Below are positions 19,285 through 29,000 of a stretch of 64,000 nucleotides of DNA, in pieces. This DNA comes from Candidatus Tenderia electrophaga (GTDB taxonomy: Bacteria > Pseudomonadota > Gammaproteobacteria > Tenderiales > Tenderiaceae), in the NCBI GenBank assembly GCA_001447805.1, contig CP013099.1, positions 1,426,001-1,490,000 on the forward strand, in the 5' to 3' direction. Position numbers and translations under genes: made by a program. The first letter of the stretch is position 1, and each line of letters opens with the position of its first letter. The notes below the pieces were generated by a model. It saw nothing but the letters and a program-made list of their open reading frames with translations, ran no database searches and had not been told where the DNA came from.

Positions 19285-19713
19285 ATGGAAGCCCCGATCG
19301 AGCAGACACCATCCAAGCGGCCGCGCCTCTCGGTCGGCGCGATTGTGCGTCACTTCGGCGGGGTGTTGCTGGTCAAGTGTGGCGATCGAGATGGCGCCGC
19401 CGCACAGTGGCGCTTGCCGCGCGCCGAGCAAGTGTGGGGCGAAACCTTGCAACAGACGGTTGCGCGCGCCGTGCAGCTGCAAACCGGCATACGGGTGGCG
19501 GCCGGGGATATTTTTCAGGTCTATGATTTGATCACGATAGACGGAGACGATCACACGGTAATGCTGGATTTCGAGGCGGCCTACGTGGACGGCGATCTCC
19601 GGCCGGGAGATTATGTGGAGGACGTGGCCTGGGCCAGCGGCCTGGCATTAAGATCCATGGAGGTCGAGGAGCACACGTCCGAACTGCTTTCCGATATGGG
19701 GTTATTAAGATGA
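19285..19713 (+). CDS. Nudix-fold protein with degenerate Nudix box
   Basis: A 142-residue protein with the Nudix fold pattern (SVGAIVRHFGGVLLVK, then WRLPRAEQVWGETLQQTVARAVQLQTGI). The catalytic box REUxEExGU reads RAVQLQTGI, so the metal-binding glutamates are replaced by Ala, Leu and Gln. It is therefore unlikely to hydrolyse nucleoside diphosphates and may act as a ligand-binding or regulatory module. It overlaps the downstream cupin gene by four bases (ATGA), so the two are made together. Confidence 0.7.
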   Translation: MEAPIEQTPSKRPRLSVGAIVRHFGGVLLVKCGDRDGAAAQWRLPRAEQVWGETLQQTVARAVQLQTGIRVAAGDIFQVYDLITIDGDDHTVMLDFEAAYVDGDLRPGDYVEDVAWASGLALRSMEVEEHTSELLSDMGLLR

Positions 19714-20093
19714 AGCAAAAGTATCTCAGCCGTTATCAGGACATTGAACCGTTTATTACCAAGGACGGCTCGGTGATCCGTGAACTCATGCATCCCGGCC
19801 GCCATGCTGCGAAGCAGCAGAGTCTGGCCGAGGCGCGCGTCGCGGTGGGCGCCAAGACCGTGTTGCATCGCCATCACCACACCGAGGAATTGTATTACGT
19901 CACCGCGGGCCGGGGCCTGATGACTCTGGGGGATCAACGCTTCGAGGTGAAGGTGGGGGATAGTATTTGCATCGCGCCGGGCACGCCGCACTGTATCGAA
20001 AACACCGGCAGCGAGGAGCTGGCCTTACTGTGTTGCTGCAGCCCCGGTTACAGCCATGAGGATACCGAGCTGTTGGCGAGTCAGTTGGCCTAG
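19710..20093 (+). CDS. Single-domain cupin protein
   Basis: A 127-residue small beta-barrel protein. The metal-binding cupin motif 1 is intact (HRHHHTEELYYVTAGRG) and motif 2 reads GDSICIAPGTPHCIEN, giving the usual three-His/one-Glu site. Such proteins range from isomerases to sugar-binding regulators, so no reaction is assigned. The C-terminal part is Cys-rich (LLCCCSPGY). Its ATG overlaps the stop of the Nudix-like gene, suggesting a joint function with that non-catalytic partner. Confidence 0.85.
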   Translation: MKQKYLSRYQDIEPFITKDGSVIRELMHPGRHAAKQQSLAEARVAVGAKTVLHRHHHTEELYYVTAGRGLMTLGDQRFEVKVGDSICIAPGTPHCIENTGSEELALLCCCSPGYSHEDTELLASQLA

Positions 20094-20122
20094 CCGGCTT
20101 TTCTCACTGGGCTAAGGGGGGC

Positions 20123-21205
20123 CTATTGCATCGCCATTTCCATGAGTACGTCGCGCATCTTGACCTTGAGCATGTATTCGGTTTTTTCATAGACGCGCCG
20201 GATGGCGGCGCCTTCATCCAGCCCCGGCACTTCCACTTGCCACTCGGTGCTGCCCAGCACCCGGCCGGTGACCTTGTCTGTCAACACCAGCTTGAGCGTG
20301 CCGTGGCCTACGGCCCAGCCGTTGCGTTCACCGATCACCGCCGTCTCCAGGCTGCCGCGCAGCATGTAGTCCGCGTTTTCCGCCGCGGGGTTCAGGTCCT
20401 GGGTGAGCAGGCCGCCGCGGATTAATTGCGCTACCCGTTCGGCATTGGGTTCACCTTCCAGGCCGGCGGGTTGGATCTGCAGGGTGGTGAGCAGGTTTTC
20501 GGCGTCCTGTTTTATCAGTGCCAGATTGAATTCAGGTTTGATGCCGCGGCCGGTGAGGTCGGCGTGTTGCATGGATTGCTGCAGCTGGGCGCGGATTTGC
20601 TGGGCGCGCCAGGCCATGGCAATCGTGCCGGCCTGAACGAAGGGGTCGGGGTCACTGCGCGCCTGTTTCATGTACTCGCGCGTTTGCTCATCCAGGGCTT
20701 GAATCTGATCCTGCAGATAGCCTTTGGCGGTGTTGCGCGGTACCGCCGCCAGGGCGTGATACGTATTGGCGTCGTTATCGAACCACTGCTCCACGACCTC
20801 GATCTTTTCCAACACCCGTTCGACCTCGGGCGCGGCCACCGTTTGGGCGGACGGTCCCATGTGGCTGCGCTTGAGTTCATAGCCGGCGGCGTCGGCAGCT
20901 TGTTGCAGCGTCATGCCGACGGCCTCGGTATCAATGAGGAAGTAATCTGTCAGATTGGCCAGTGCCCGCTGTCGCGCCTGCTCGGCGCTATCGCCCCCGG
21001 TACGGCTGGTGAGATAGTGCAGGCGTGGATAGTCCTCGCTTGCGCCGGCCACCCAGTCCGGTTGCGGCCCCGCATCGATGGCGTCGGCCGCGGCTTGGGC
21101 GGCCGATGAACCGGTCTGTGGCGCGGCGATCTCGTTCGGTGCGGTGGCGCAGCCGCTGACGATGGTGGCGGCAGCCAGTGCGATCGCGGCAATGCGTCTG
21201 GCCAT
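20123..21205 (-). CDS. LPP20-type lipoprotein
   Basis: A 360-residue predicted lipoprotein, with signal MARRIAAIALAAATIVSGC giving a lipobox Cys at about residue 19. Residues about 45-150 (PDWVAGASEDYPRLHYLTSRTGGDSAEQARQRALANL) match the LPP20 domain pattern of outer-membrane lipoproteins. The C-terminal half (NADYMLRGSLETAVIGERNGWAVGHG) resembles the fold used in LpoB/CsgG-like periplasmic proteins, but this is only an impression. Function unknown; likely envelope-associated. It is followed on the same strand by nothing and preceded by bepA. Confidence 0.7.
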   Translation of the reverse strand: MARRIAAIALAAATIVSGCATAPNEIAAPQTGSSAAQAAADAIDAGPQPDWVAGASEDYPRLHYLTSRTGGDSAEQARQRALANLTDYFLIDTEAVGMTLQQAADAAGYELKRSHMGPSAQTVAAPEVERVLEKIEVVEQWFDNDANTYHALAAVPRNTAKGYLQDQIQALDEQTREYMKQARSDPDPFVQAGTIAMAWRAQQIRAQLQQSMQHADLTGRGIKPEFNLALIKQDAENLLTTLQIQPAGLEGEPNAERVAQLIRGGLLTQDLNPAAENADYMLRGSLETAVIGERNGWAVGHGTLKLVLTDKVTGRVLGSTEWQVEVPGLDEGAAIRRVYEKTEYMLKVKMRDVLMEMAMQ

Positions 21206-21294
21206 TGCTTCCCCTCTTATGTTTTTTTAAGCGACTGTTATTTTTGTTTGGTTAACTTAAATTCATTGCCCATTGCGGTCAATGATTAATTCGT

Positions 21295-22770
21295 TTACTG
21301 CTGCGCCTGAGTTTCTTGTTGCGCCAGGGCTTGGCGTTTGAGCAGGGTCAACTGGGCCTTGATGCGTTCGGTTTGAAAGCTATTGTCGGCGGCAGTGTGA
21401 CTGAGGGCGTTTTCCAGCTGTTCGATGGCGGTGCGCAACTGGCCGATCATTTGGTAGTAATCGGCCAGGGCCATATAGGCGTTGCTCTGGCGGTCGGCGG
21501 CGCTCTCGGCCTTGGCCAGCAGCTGATAATACGACGGCAACACAAATTGCTGCGGTTTTTGAATCAGCTCGCGCAGGGTGTCGGCTGCCTGTTTGGGCCG
21601 GTCTGCCTGGATCAGGGCGCGCGCGTAGAGCACCGTCAGCTGGGGATGCAGGGGAAACAGTTTGAGCGCCTTTTGCAATCGCTGCAGTGCCGCCTCGTGT
21701 TCGCCCTGTTCCAACTCGACGTGCGCCCGCAGGGCAATGAATTGCTCCGACTCCGGGGTCTTCTGTAGCAGGGTGCGGCTGAATGTGTCGGCCTGCTCCA
21801 GGTTGCCGAGTTGCAGCTGGAACAGGGCGTATTCATATTGTTCCGCCGCCGATAAGGTGTCGGACTGCGACAGCCTGGCCTCGAGTTCCTTGAGCCGATA
21901 GCGGTGTTCCTGATCTGCCATGGCGCGCAGGCGCGCCTGAATGAAGGGAAAGCTGTCCGACTGGCGCTGCGTAATGTCGGGGTATTGGCCGGCGCGGTTC
22001 TGGGAATCGGCGATGCGGCTGGGCGTCACCGGGTGAGTGCGCAACAGCTCCGGCAGGTTGCTCTCCATGTAGCGGTAGGCCTCCTGCAGACGACCGAAGA
22101 AGGCGGGCATGTGGTAAGGATCGAAACCCGAGTTGACCAGGATGTCGATGCCGACACGGTCGGCCTCCTGCTCGTGGGCGCGGGTGAAGTTGAGTTGCTG
22201 CTGAATACTGCCCGCCGCCGCGGTGGCGATCATGGCGGAACTGAGCTGCGGCGAGCCCAACAAAATGGCGGCGATGATGGCCGCCGCGGTCTGCAACTGG
22301 CTGGCCGAGGCCTTCTGGAAGGCGCGTGCCAGGTGACGCTGGGTGACATGGGCGATTTCATGGGCCATCACCGCCGCCAATTCGCCTTCCGATTGGGCCG
22401 CCAGTATCAGGCCGCTGTGGATGCCGATATGGCCGCCGGGACCGGCAAAGGCATTGATGCTCGGGGCATCGACGATGAAAAAGTGAAAGGGCAGGTCGGT
22501 GCCCGCCGCCGCCAGCAGACGGTAGCCCAGTGAATTGATGTAGGCATTGAGTTCCGGATCTTCGATGATGTCCACATTCTGGCGCAGATTGCGCATAAAG
22601 GCCTGGCCGAGGCGGTAATCCTCTTGCGGCGAGAGGATGGTGGCCGAGGGGTCGCCCAGCTCCGGCAGGTGGGACATCTGGGCCGTGGCAGAGGCGCTGA
22701 GCAGCACGCAGAGCGCGGTAAACCAGGCCGCTAGTTGACGCGAGCGGCGGCCGTTGGCAAATGGCTTCAT
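21295..22770 (-). CDS. bepA: M48 family metalloprotease with TPR domain (BepA/YfgC-like)
   Basis: Periplasmic zinc protease and chaperone that assists or degrades outer-membrane proteins stalled on the BAM machinery. The start at 22,770 gives a Sec signal peptide (LAAWFTALCVLLSASATAQ) and 491 residues. The active-site HEIAH is at residues 137-141, and the third ligand Glu lies in EQEADRVG about 60 residues later. The C-terminal 180 residues are TPR repeats (YEYALFQLQLGNLEQAD, LRAHVELEQGEHEAAL). It is divergent from tusA, a pairing I know from other gammaproteobacteria. Longer in-frame starts exist but lack support. Confidence 0.88.
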   Translation of the reverse strand: MKPFANGRRSRQLAAWFTALCVLLSASATAQMSHLPELGDPSATILSPQEDYRLGQAFMRNLRQNVDIIEDPELNAYINSLGYRLLAAAGTDLPFHFFIVDAPSINAFAGPGGHIGIHSGLILAAQSEGELAAVMAHEIAHVTQRHLARAFQKASASQLQTAAAIIAAILLGSPQLSSAMIATAAAGSIQQQLNFTRAHEQEADRVGIDILVNSGFDPYHMPAFFGRLQEAYRYMESNLPELLRTHPVTPSRIADSQNRAGQYPDITQRQSDSFPFIQARLRAMADQEHRYRLKELEARLSQSDTLSAAEQYEYALFQLQLGNLEQADTFSRTLLQKTPESEQFIALRAHVELEQGEHEAALQRLQKALKLFPLHPQLTVLYARALIQADRPKQAADTLRELIQKPQQFVLPSYYQLLAKAESAADRQSNAYMALADYYQMIGQLRTAIEQLENALSHTAADNSFQTERIKAQLTLLKRQALAQQETQAQQ

Positions 22771-22876
22771 GGAGATGGAGTCAGCGTCTATGGGCATCAT
22801 CATCAATAGGTGCGAGGTTAGACAGGATGATATCATTGGCCGTTCAATTTTTTGTGGCGCTTGAAGAGGTTGCCGG

Positions 22877-23110
22877 ATGAGTACGCGTGTGGAAAAGGAA
22901 CTCGACACCAGCGGTTTGAACTGCCCCCTGCCCATTTTGCGCCTCAAGCAGGCCCTGCGCGGCATGGACAGCGGTCAGCGTTTGCGCATGATCGCCACCG
23001 ACCCTGGCTCCCAGTCCGACGTCGCCGCCTTCGCCGCCCAGACCGGTCATCGCCTGATTGAATCCCACGCCGAGGGCGACACGTTTTACTACTTAGTCGA
23101 AAAGGCCTGA
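22877..23110 (+). CDS. tusA: TusA-family sulfurtransferase
   Basis: A 77-residue sulfur carrier. The family core LDTSGLNCPLPILRLKQAL contains the sulfur-accepting Cys in the CPxP motif (about residue 16). TusA proteins pass persulfide sulfur in tRNA thiolation, molybdopterin synthesis and, in sulfur oxidisers, dissimilatory sulfur trafficking. This copy stands alone beside bepA with no rhodanese/dsrE or hdr genes, so a general housekeeping role is more likely. It shares a 106-bp divergent promoter region with bepA. Confidence 0.88.
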   Translation: MSTRVEKELDTSGLNCPLPILRLKQALRGMDSGQRLRMIATDPGSQSDVAAFAAQTGHRLIESHAEGDTFYYLVEKA

Positions 23111-23295
23111 GACTCGGCCGGTTTCCTCCCTGCGACGGTGCCAAACCGCCCCCTGTTGCGGTCCTGAAAGTGTCTCCAGTGATCCGTGTTGCGAGCCGTA
23201 AAGCTTTTCGCCCGGCTACCGACATAGTATGAGTAGATCGTAATACAATAAATTTATATATAAAAATTATATAGACATACCCCGGAGTATTTGCC

Positions 23296-24912
23296 ATGAG
23301 ACACCTGACCATCAAGCAGCTTTTCCGGGCGGCGATCGCCCTTATCGGGATACTCATTCTGTGTCAGGCCTTCTTTACGCTTAAGCAAACCGTTGCCGTC
23401 GAGCAACAGACCGTTCGCATGTTCAACAGCAGTCTGCCGACCCTGAAGCATGCCCGGGCCCTGCAGTTGCATATCGTGCAGGTGCAGCAGTGGCTCACCG
23501 ATATCAGTGCCACCCGCGGCTTGGATGGCCTCGACGATGGCCTTAGCGAAGCCGCTCAGCACGCCACCGCGTTTGACAGCAAGATTGATGAATTGACGCA
23601 AATGGACCCCGCCCGGGCGGATCAATATCAAAGCATCAAAGCGGCCTTCGAAGGCTATTACCAGCAGGGCCAGATCATGGCGCGGGCCTATATCGATCAA
23701 GGCCCTATCGGGGGTAACGCCATGATGGGGGACTTTGACAAGGCCGCCGAGCGCCTGGCCAACCGCTTCGCGCCTACCATCGAAGCCATCGAGTCGGAAG
23801 TCACACAACAACAGGCATTTTTAGAGAACAGCGCCATCACCAGCCGGCAAACGGTATTGGGCTTCTCGCTGCTGTACGGGGGGATTCTGGTCGTGCTGTT
23901 CGTCAGCCTGAGACAGTTCATTATCAAACCGTTGTGCCAGACCGTGGTGATGTTCCGCGATCTGGCCCGAGGTAGCGGCGACTTGACGAAGCGCTTGCCC
24001 GAGAAGGCCATCGGCGAACTGGGCGAGTTGGCCGCCTGCACCAATGTCTTTGTCGCCAAGCTGCAGACAGAGATCTCCTTGGTCGGTGAAGCGGTCAAAC
24101 AGCTGGACGGGGCCACGGAGCAACTGCACCAGACCACGCAGGATACCCATCAGGTGATGGGCAGACAGAAAGATGAAACCGATACCGTGGCCACCGCCAT
24201 CGAAGAGATGAGCGCCACCGTGAACGAAGTGGCCAGGAACGCCGTAGACGCTGCTGACGCGGCGCGCCAGGCGGATGAACAGGCCCAAAACGGCGCCGCT
24301 GTCGTGAGCAATACCATCGGCGTAATCAATAAGCTGGCCCAGGAGATCGAACGGGCGGCGGCGGTGATCCGCACTGTGGAAACCCAGACCGACACTATCG
24401 GCAAGGTCTCCATCGTCATCAGTGAAATCGCCGATCAGACCAACCTGCTGGCCTTGAACGCCGCCATCGAGGCTGCCCGCGCCGGGGATCAGGGCCGGGG
24501 CTTTGCCGTGGTCGCCGACGAGGTGCGCGAACTGGCGCGCCGCACTCAGGATTCCACTGCCGAAATCCAGGGCATCATCGAGCAACTGCAAGCCAGCGCC
24601 AAGCAAGCCGTGGAGGTGATGGAGACCAGCCAGCAACAGACCGGCGTCAGCGTCGAACAGGCGCGGACGGCGGGCACCGCCCTGGATGAGATCACCGCCC
24701 AAGTGGGCAATATCAGTCACCTCAATACCCAGATCGCCAGTGCTGCCGAAGAGCAGGGCGCGGTGTCGGAGGAGATCAACCGCAGCGTGGTGAATATTCG
24801 CGACATCTCTGACCAGACCGTCACCGAAATGGACGCGCTGACGCAGTCGGAAACCCAGTTGCTGCACGTGGTCGGCGAGCTGAAAACCCTGGTGGGTAGA
24901 TTTCATTACTAG
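23296..24912 (+). CDS. Methyl-accepting chemotaxis protein
   Basis: A 538-residue transmembrane chemoreceptor. The first membrane helix is near residues 9-28 ([18 protein letters not shown]). A periplasmic helical sensor domain of about 150 residues follows, then the second helix ([19 protein letters not shown]) and a HAMP segment ([17 protein letters not shown]). The signalling hairpin tip is [37 protein letters not shown], cited here only by its core [10 protein letters not shown]. The ligand is unknown. No che or flagellar genes are adjacent. The ribosome-binding site GGAG lies ten bases upstream. Confidence 0.93.
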   Translation: MRHLTIKQLFRAAIALIGILILCQAFFTLKQTVAVEQQTVRMFNSSLPTLKHARALQLHIVQVQQWLTDISATRGLDGLDDGLSEAAQHATAFDSKIDELTQMDPARADQYQSIKAAFEGYYQQGQIMARAYIDQGPIGGNAMMGDFDKAAERLANRFAPTIEAIESEVTQQQAFLENSAITSRQTVLGFSLLYGGILVVLFVSLRQFIIKPLCQTVVMFRDLARGSGDLTKRLPEKAIGELGELAACTNVFVAKLQTEISLVGEAVKQLDGATEQLHQTTQDTHQVMGRQKDETDTVATAIEEMSATVNEVARNAVDAADAARQADEQAQNGAAVVSNTIGVINKLAQEIERAAAVIRTVETQTDTIGKVSIVISEIADQTNLLALNAAIEAARAGDQGRGFAVVADEVRELARRTQDSTAEIQGIIEQLQASAKQAVEVMETSQQQTGVSVEQARTAGTALDEITAQVGNISHLNTQIASAAEEQGAVSEEINRSVVNIRDISDQTVTEMDALTQSETQLLHVVGELKTLVGRFHY

Positions 24913-24925
24913 CCCGATGAAAAAG

Positions 24926-24951
24926 ACCCGGGAGCACCGGGCTTTTTTTGA
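24926..24951 (+). terminator. Intrinsic terminator after the chemoreceptor gene
   Basis: A short GC-rich stem (CCCGG / CCGGG around a five-base loop) directly followed by a run of seven T, 15 bases past the stop of the chemoreceptor gene. Confidence 0.75.
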
Positions 24952-24958
24952 GCTTGAA

Positions 24959-25015
24959 ATATTAGATGGTTCTAATATATTATTATTGCCAGGCATTATT
25001 CACTATAGTGATAAT
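24959..25015 (+). promoter_or_regulatory. Promoter and two operator-like palindromes upstream of the RND pump
   Basis: Directly seen: a dyad ATATTAGA-TGGT-TCTAATAT at 24,959-24,978, a -35-like TTGCCA at 24,986-24,991, and a -10-like GATAAT at 25,010-25,015 with an 18-base spacer. A perfect 12-base palindrome TCACTATAGTGA (25,000-25,011) lies inside the spacer and touches the -10. A palindrome in that position is a classic repressor site. No regulator gene is adjacent, so the repressor would have to act in trans. Confidence 0.55.
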
Positions 25016-25043
25016 GTGAACGGAAACTTCGGGGGATGCGAAC

Positions 25044-26075
25044 GTGAGTCACACGCTGACTGCCTGGCTAATCGGACTAGCCTTTCTGTGTAGCAATCAA
25101 TCTGTACTGGCGGCCGACCTGGCCGTTGCCACGGCCCAAGCTCAAACCATTCAACAGGAACGCGTCTTCGATGCCGTCATCGAGGCGGTGCATCAGTCCA
25201 CCGTGTCGGCGCAGATCGTCGGCCGGGTGGTGGAGATCAATTACGATGTGGATGATTTCGTGCCCAAGGGCAGCGTCATCCTGCGGTTTCGTGACAGCGA
25301 GCAGCGCGCCCGCTTGGAGCAGGCCCAGGCCAGTCTGCAGGAGACCCAGGCACGCCTGAAAGAGGCGCAGGACGAGTACAGCCGCGTCAAGGATATCTAC
25401 GCCAAGAAATTGGTCGCCAAGGCCGAGCTGGACAAGGCCGAAGCGGGGTTGAAGGCGGCGCGGGCACGGGTCGAGGCGGCCGCGGCGCGCCTGGCCGAGG
25501 GCCAGGAGCAGCTCGACCACACCGTCATCAAGGCGCCCTTCGCCGGCGTGGTCACCCAGCGCCATGTGGAACTGGGCGAGACCGTGGGCGTGGGCCAGCC
25601 GCTCATGACCGGTTTTTCCTTTGAGCACCTGCGCGCCACCACCCAGATCCCCCAGGCCTTCGTCACCGCCGTGCGCGAGCATGGCGAAGCCCGCATCTCG
25701 CTGCCGGACGGCAAGCGCGTGGCGGCCGAATCCTTGCGCGTGTTCCCCTTTGCCGACGAGCAGAGCCACGCCTTTAACGTGCGCGTCAATCTGCCCCAGG
25801 GTGATCACGGGGTGTACCCCGGCATGTTCGTCAAGGTCGCTTTCGTCACCGGTGACGCGGAACGCGTGTTGATTCCGGCGGTGGCGGTGGTCAAGCGCAG
25901 CGAATTGACGGGTGTCTATGTGGTAGACGCGGCAGGGACGGTGAGTCTGCGTCAGTTGCGTATCGGTGCCCGTCACGACGAACAGGTGGACGTGTTGGCC
26001 GGCCTGGAGGTGGGTGAGCAGGTGGCCCTGGACCCCATCGCCGCCGGAATCGCGCTCAAGCAACAACAACGCTAA
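25044..26075 (+). CDS. RND efflux periplasmic adaptor subunit
   Basis: Membrane-fusion protein that links an inner-membrane RND pump to an outer-membrane channel. The 343-residue product has a GTG start with GGGGGAT upstream and a signal sequence ending near VLAADLA. The biotinyl-lipoyl halves are split by a helical hairpin (residues about 75-150, rich in ARLEQAQASLQETQARLKEAQ-type heptads). The second lipoyl half reads IKAPFAGVVTQRHVELGETV. A beta-barrel and membrane-proximal domain follow. It is 10 bases upstream of the permease gene. No TolC-type gene is nearby. Confidence 0.9.
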   Translation: MSHTLTAWLIGLAFLCSNQSVLAADLAVATAQAQTIQQERVFDAVIEAVHQSTVSAQIVGRVVEINYDVDDFVPKGSVILRFRDSEQRARLEQAQASLQETQARLKEAQDEYSRVKDIYAKKLVAKAELDKAEAGLKAARARVEAAAARLAEGQEQLDHTVIKAPFAGVVTQRHVELGETVGVGQPLMTGFSFEHLRATTQIPQAFVTAVREHGEARISLPDGKRVAAESLRVFPFADEQSHAFNVRVNLPQGDHGVYPGMFVKVAFVTGDAERVLIPAVAVVKRSELTGVYVVDAAGTVSLRQLRIGARHDEQVDVLAGLEVGEQVALDPIAAGIALKQQQR

Positions 26076-26085
26076 CGGACTTATC

Positions 26086-29000
26086 ATGGCTAAGGAGACG
26101 CTGGGCATCTCGGGCAGCATCGCGCAAAAATTCCTGCGCAACCAATTGACGCCGCTGTTGGCCCTGGTCGGTATCCTCATGGGTGTTTTCGCCGTGCTGG
26201 TGACGCCGCGCGAAGAAGAGCCGCAGATCGATGTCACCTTCGCCAACGTATTTATTCCCTATCCCGGCGCCACCGCCGTGGAGGTGGAGAATTTGGTCAG
26301 CACCCCGACGGAGCAGGTGCTTTCCGAGATCAAAGGCGTGGAGCACGTCCTCTCGGTGTCGCGCCCCGGCATGGCGGTGCTCACTGTACAGTTCGAAGTG
26401 GGCGAGGAACGCACCGAGAGCATCGTCAACCTCTACAATCAGATCTATTCCAACGAAGACTGGTTGCCGCCCAATCTCGGCGTAGGGCGCGCCATCGTCA
26501 AGCCCAAGGGGATCGACGACGTGCCCATCGTCAGCCTGACCCTGTGGACGGATGACCCGAGCCGCGCCGGGTATGAACTGCAACAGGTGGCCCACACCCT
26601 CGAGGCGGAACTGAAGCGGGTGCCGGGCACGCGTGACATCTATACCATCGGCGGACCGCAACAGGTGGTGCACATCCTGCTCGATCCGCAGCGCATGGCC
26701 GGTTATGACATCGCCTTCGATGATCTGCGCGCCGCGCTCAGCGCCGCTAACGCCACCCGTGACGCCGGGGAGCTGGTCAGTGACAACCGTGAAATCGAAG
26801 TGCAGGCCGGCGCCTTTCTCACCACGCCCGCCGAGGTGGCGGAACTGGTGGTCGGCATGCATGACGGCGTGCCGGTCTATCTCAGCGACGTCGCCGAGGT
26901 GGCCTTGAAGCCGGATCAGCCGGAACAGTTTGTCTGGTTCGGCAGCGGCGCCGCCGCCGAACAAAAGGGATTGGCGGCACAAGGTGAGTTTCCCGCCGTC
27001 ACGATTGCCATCGCCAAACAGCCCGGCACCAATGCCGCCACCATCGCCGATCAGGTGATCGAACGCGTGGAACAGCTCAAAGGCGTATTCATTCCCGCGG
27101 GCGTCGAGGTAACGGTGACGCGCAACTACGGCGCCACGGCCACCGACAAGGCCATGACCCTGATCAAGAAACTATTATTCGCCACCGCCTCGGTGGTGTT
27201 GCTGGTATTGTTCACCCTGGGTTGGCGCGAGGCCTTTATCGTCGGCAGCGCGGTGGTGATCACCCTGATGATCACCTTGTTCGCCTCTTGGGCCTGGGGC
27301 TTCACCCTCAACCGCGTGTCGCTGTTCGCCTTGATCTTTTCCATCGGCATACTGGTGGACGATGCCATCGTGGTGGTGGAAAACATACACCGCCATCGTC
27401 AGATGGGCGGCAAGCCTCTGCTGGAGGCCATCCCCCTGGCGGTGGATGAGGTGGGGGGGCCGACGATTCTGGCGACCTTTACCGTCATCGCCGCGCTGCT
27501 GCCCATGGCCTTCGTCAGCGGTTTGATGGGGCCTTATATGAGCCCCATCCCCATCAACGCCAGCATGGGCATGTTTATCTCATTGGCGGTGGCGTTTGTC
27601 GTTACGCCGTGGCTCACCTATAAGGTTTTCAGCAAACAAAACCAGACACACGAGCACACTGAAGCCGCAGTCGACCAGCGGCTCTACACTCTTTTCAATC
27701 GCGCTGTCGGCCCCTTCCTCGCCGGCGACGCCGGCCGTGGCCGCCGTTGGGGACTGCTCGGCGGCGTGATGCTGTTGATCTTGATCGCCGTCGGTCTGGC
27801 CTTCGTCAAACTGGTCATTCTCAAAATGTTGCCCTTCGATAACAAATCGGAGTTTCAGGTGGTGGTGGACATGCCCGAAGGCAGCAGCGTGGAGCAGACC
27901 AACCGCGTGTTGCAGGAACTGGCGCAATACATCGCCACCGTGCCTGAAGTGACCGACTATCAGATCTATGCCGGCACCGCCGCGCCCATCAACTTCAACG
28001 GCCTGGTGCGGCAATACTATTTGCGCAGCGGCGCCAACGTGGGTGACATCCAGGTCAACCTGGTGGACAAGGCCGAGCGTGATCGCCAGAGCCACGCTAT
28101 CGCGCTATCGGTGCGCCATCCGCTGCAGGCGATCGGTGCGCGCTTCAACGCCAATGTCAAGATCGTCGAGGTGCCGCCGGGGCCGCCGGTGCAGTCGCCG
28201 CTGGTGGCGGAGATCTACGGTCTCGACTATTCGGGTCAGATCCAAGTGGCCAAACAGGTGCGTGAGATTTTCGAACAGACCGATGAAGTGGTGGATGTGG
28301 ACGACAGTGTCGAACATCGCGCCCCGCGTCTGATCGTTGAAGTGGATCGCCAGAAGGCCGCGCGCCTGGGTGTGGCGCAACAGACTGTAGTGGCCACCCT
28401 CACCGCCGCCGTCGGCGGTGAGGACGTGGGGTATCTGCACGGCACCACCGACAAGTATCCCATGCCCTTGCGCGTGGAATTGCCGGTGGCCCACAAGGCC
28501 GACGCTCAGGCATTGCTTGATCTTCAAGTGCGTAGCCAAAGCGGTACCTTGGTGCGGCTATCGGAGATCGTTGAGTTGGTCCAGGGCGAACGCGAATACA
28601 CCATCTATCACAAAGACCTGCTGCCGGTGGTGTTCGTTACCGGCAACGTGGCGGGGGAGAGTGACAGCCCGCTCTACGGCATGTTCAGCATCCTGGCAAC
28701 GTTGAATGACACGCCGGTGCAGGGTGAGAATGTGCTGGAGCAGACCCTGCTGGACCAGCCGGAAAACCCCTATCGCTACAGTCTCAAATGGGACGGTGAA
28801 TGGCAGATCACCTACGAGACCTTTCGCGACATGGGCATCGCCTATGGCGTGGGCATGATCCTGATCTATGTGCTGGTGGTGGCCCAGTTTCGTTCCTATC
28901 TGGTGCCGCTCATTATCATGGCACCCATCCCGTTGACCATCATCGGCGTCATGCCCGGGCACGCCTTGCTGGGCGCCAACTTCACCGCCACCTCCATGAT

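Noticed and set aside
23821-24996. Minus-strand open frame (391 codons) opposite the chemoreceptor gene
   Set aside because: It lies antisense to a conserved chemoreceptor and reads His/Gly/Leu-rich low-complexity sequence with no family match.
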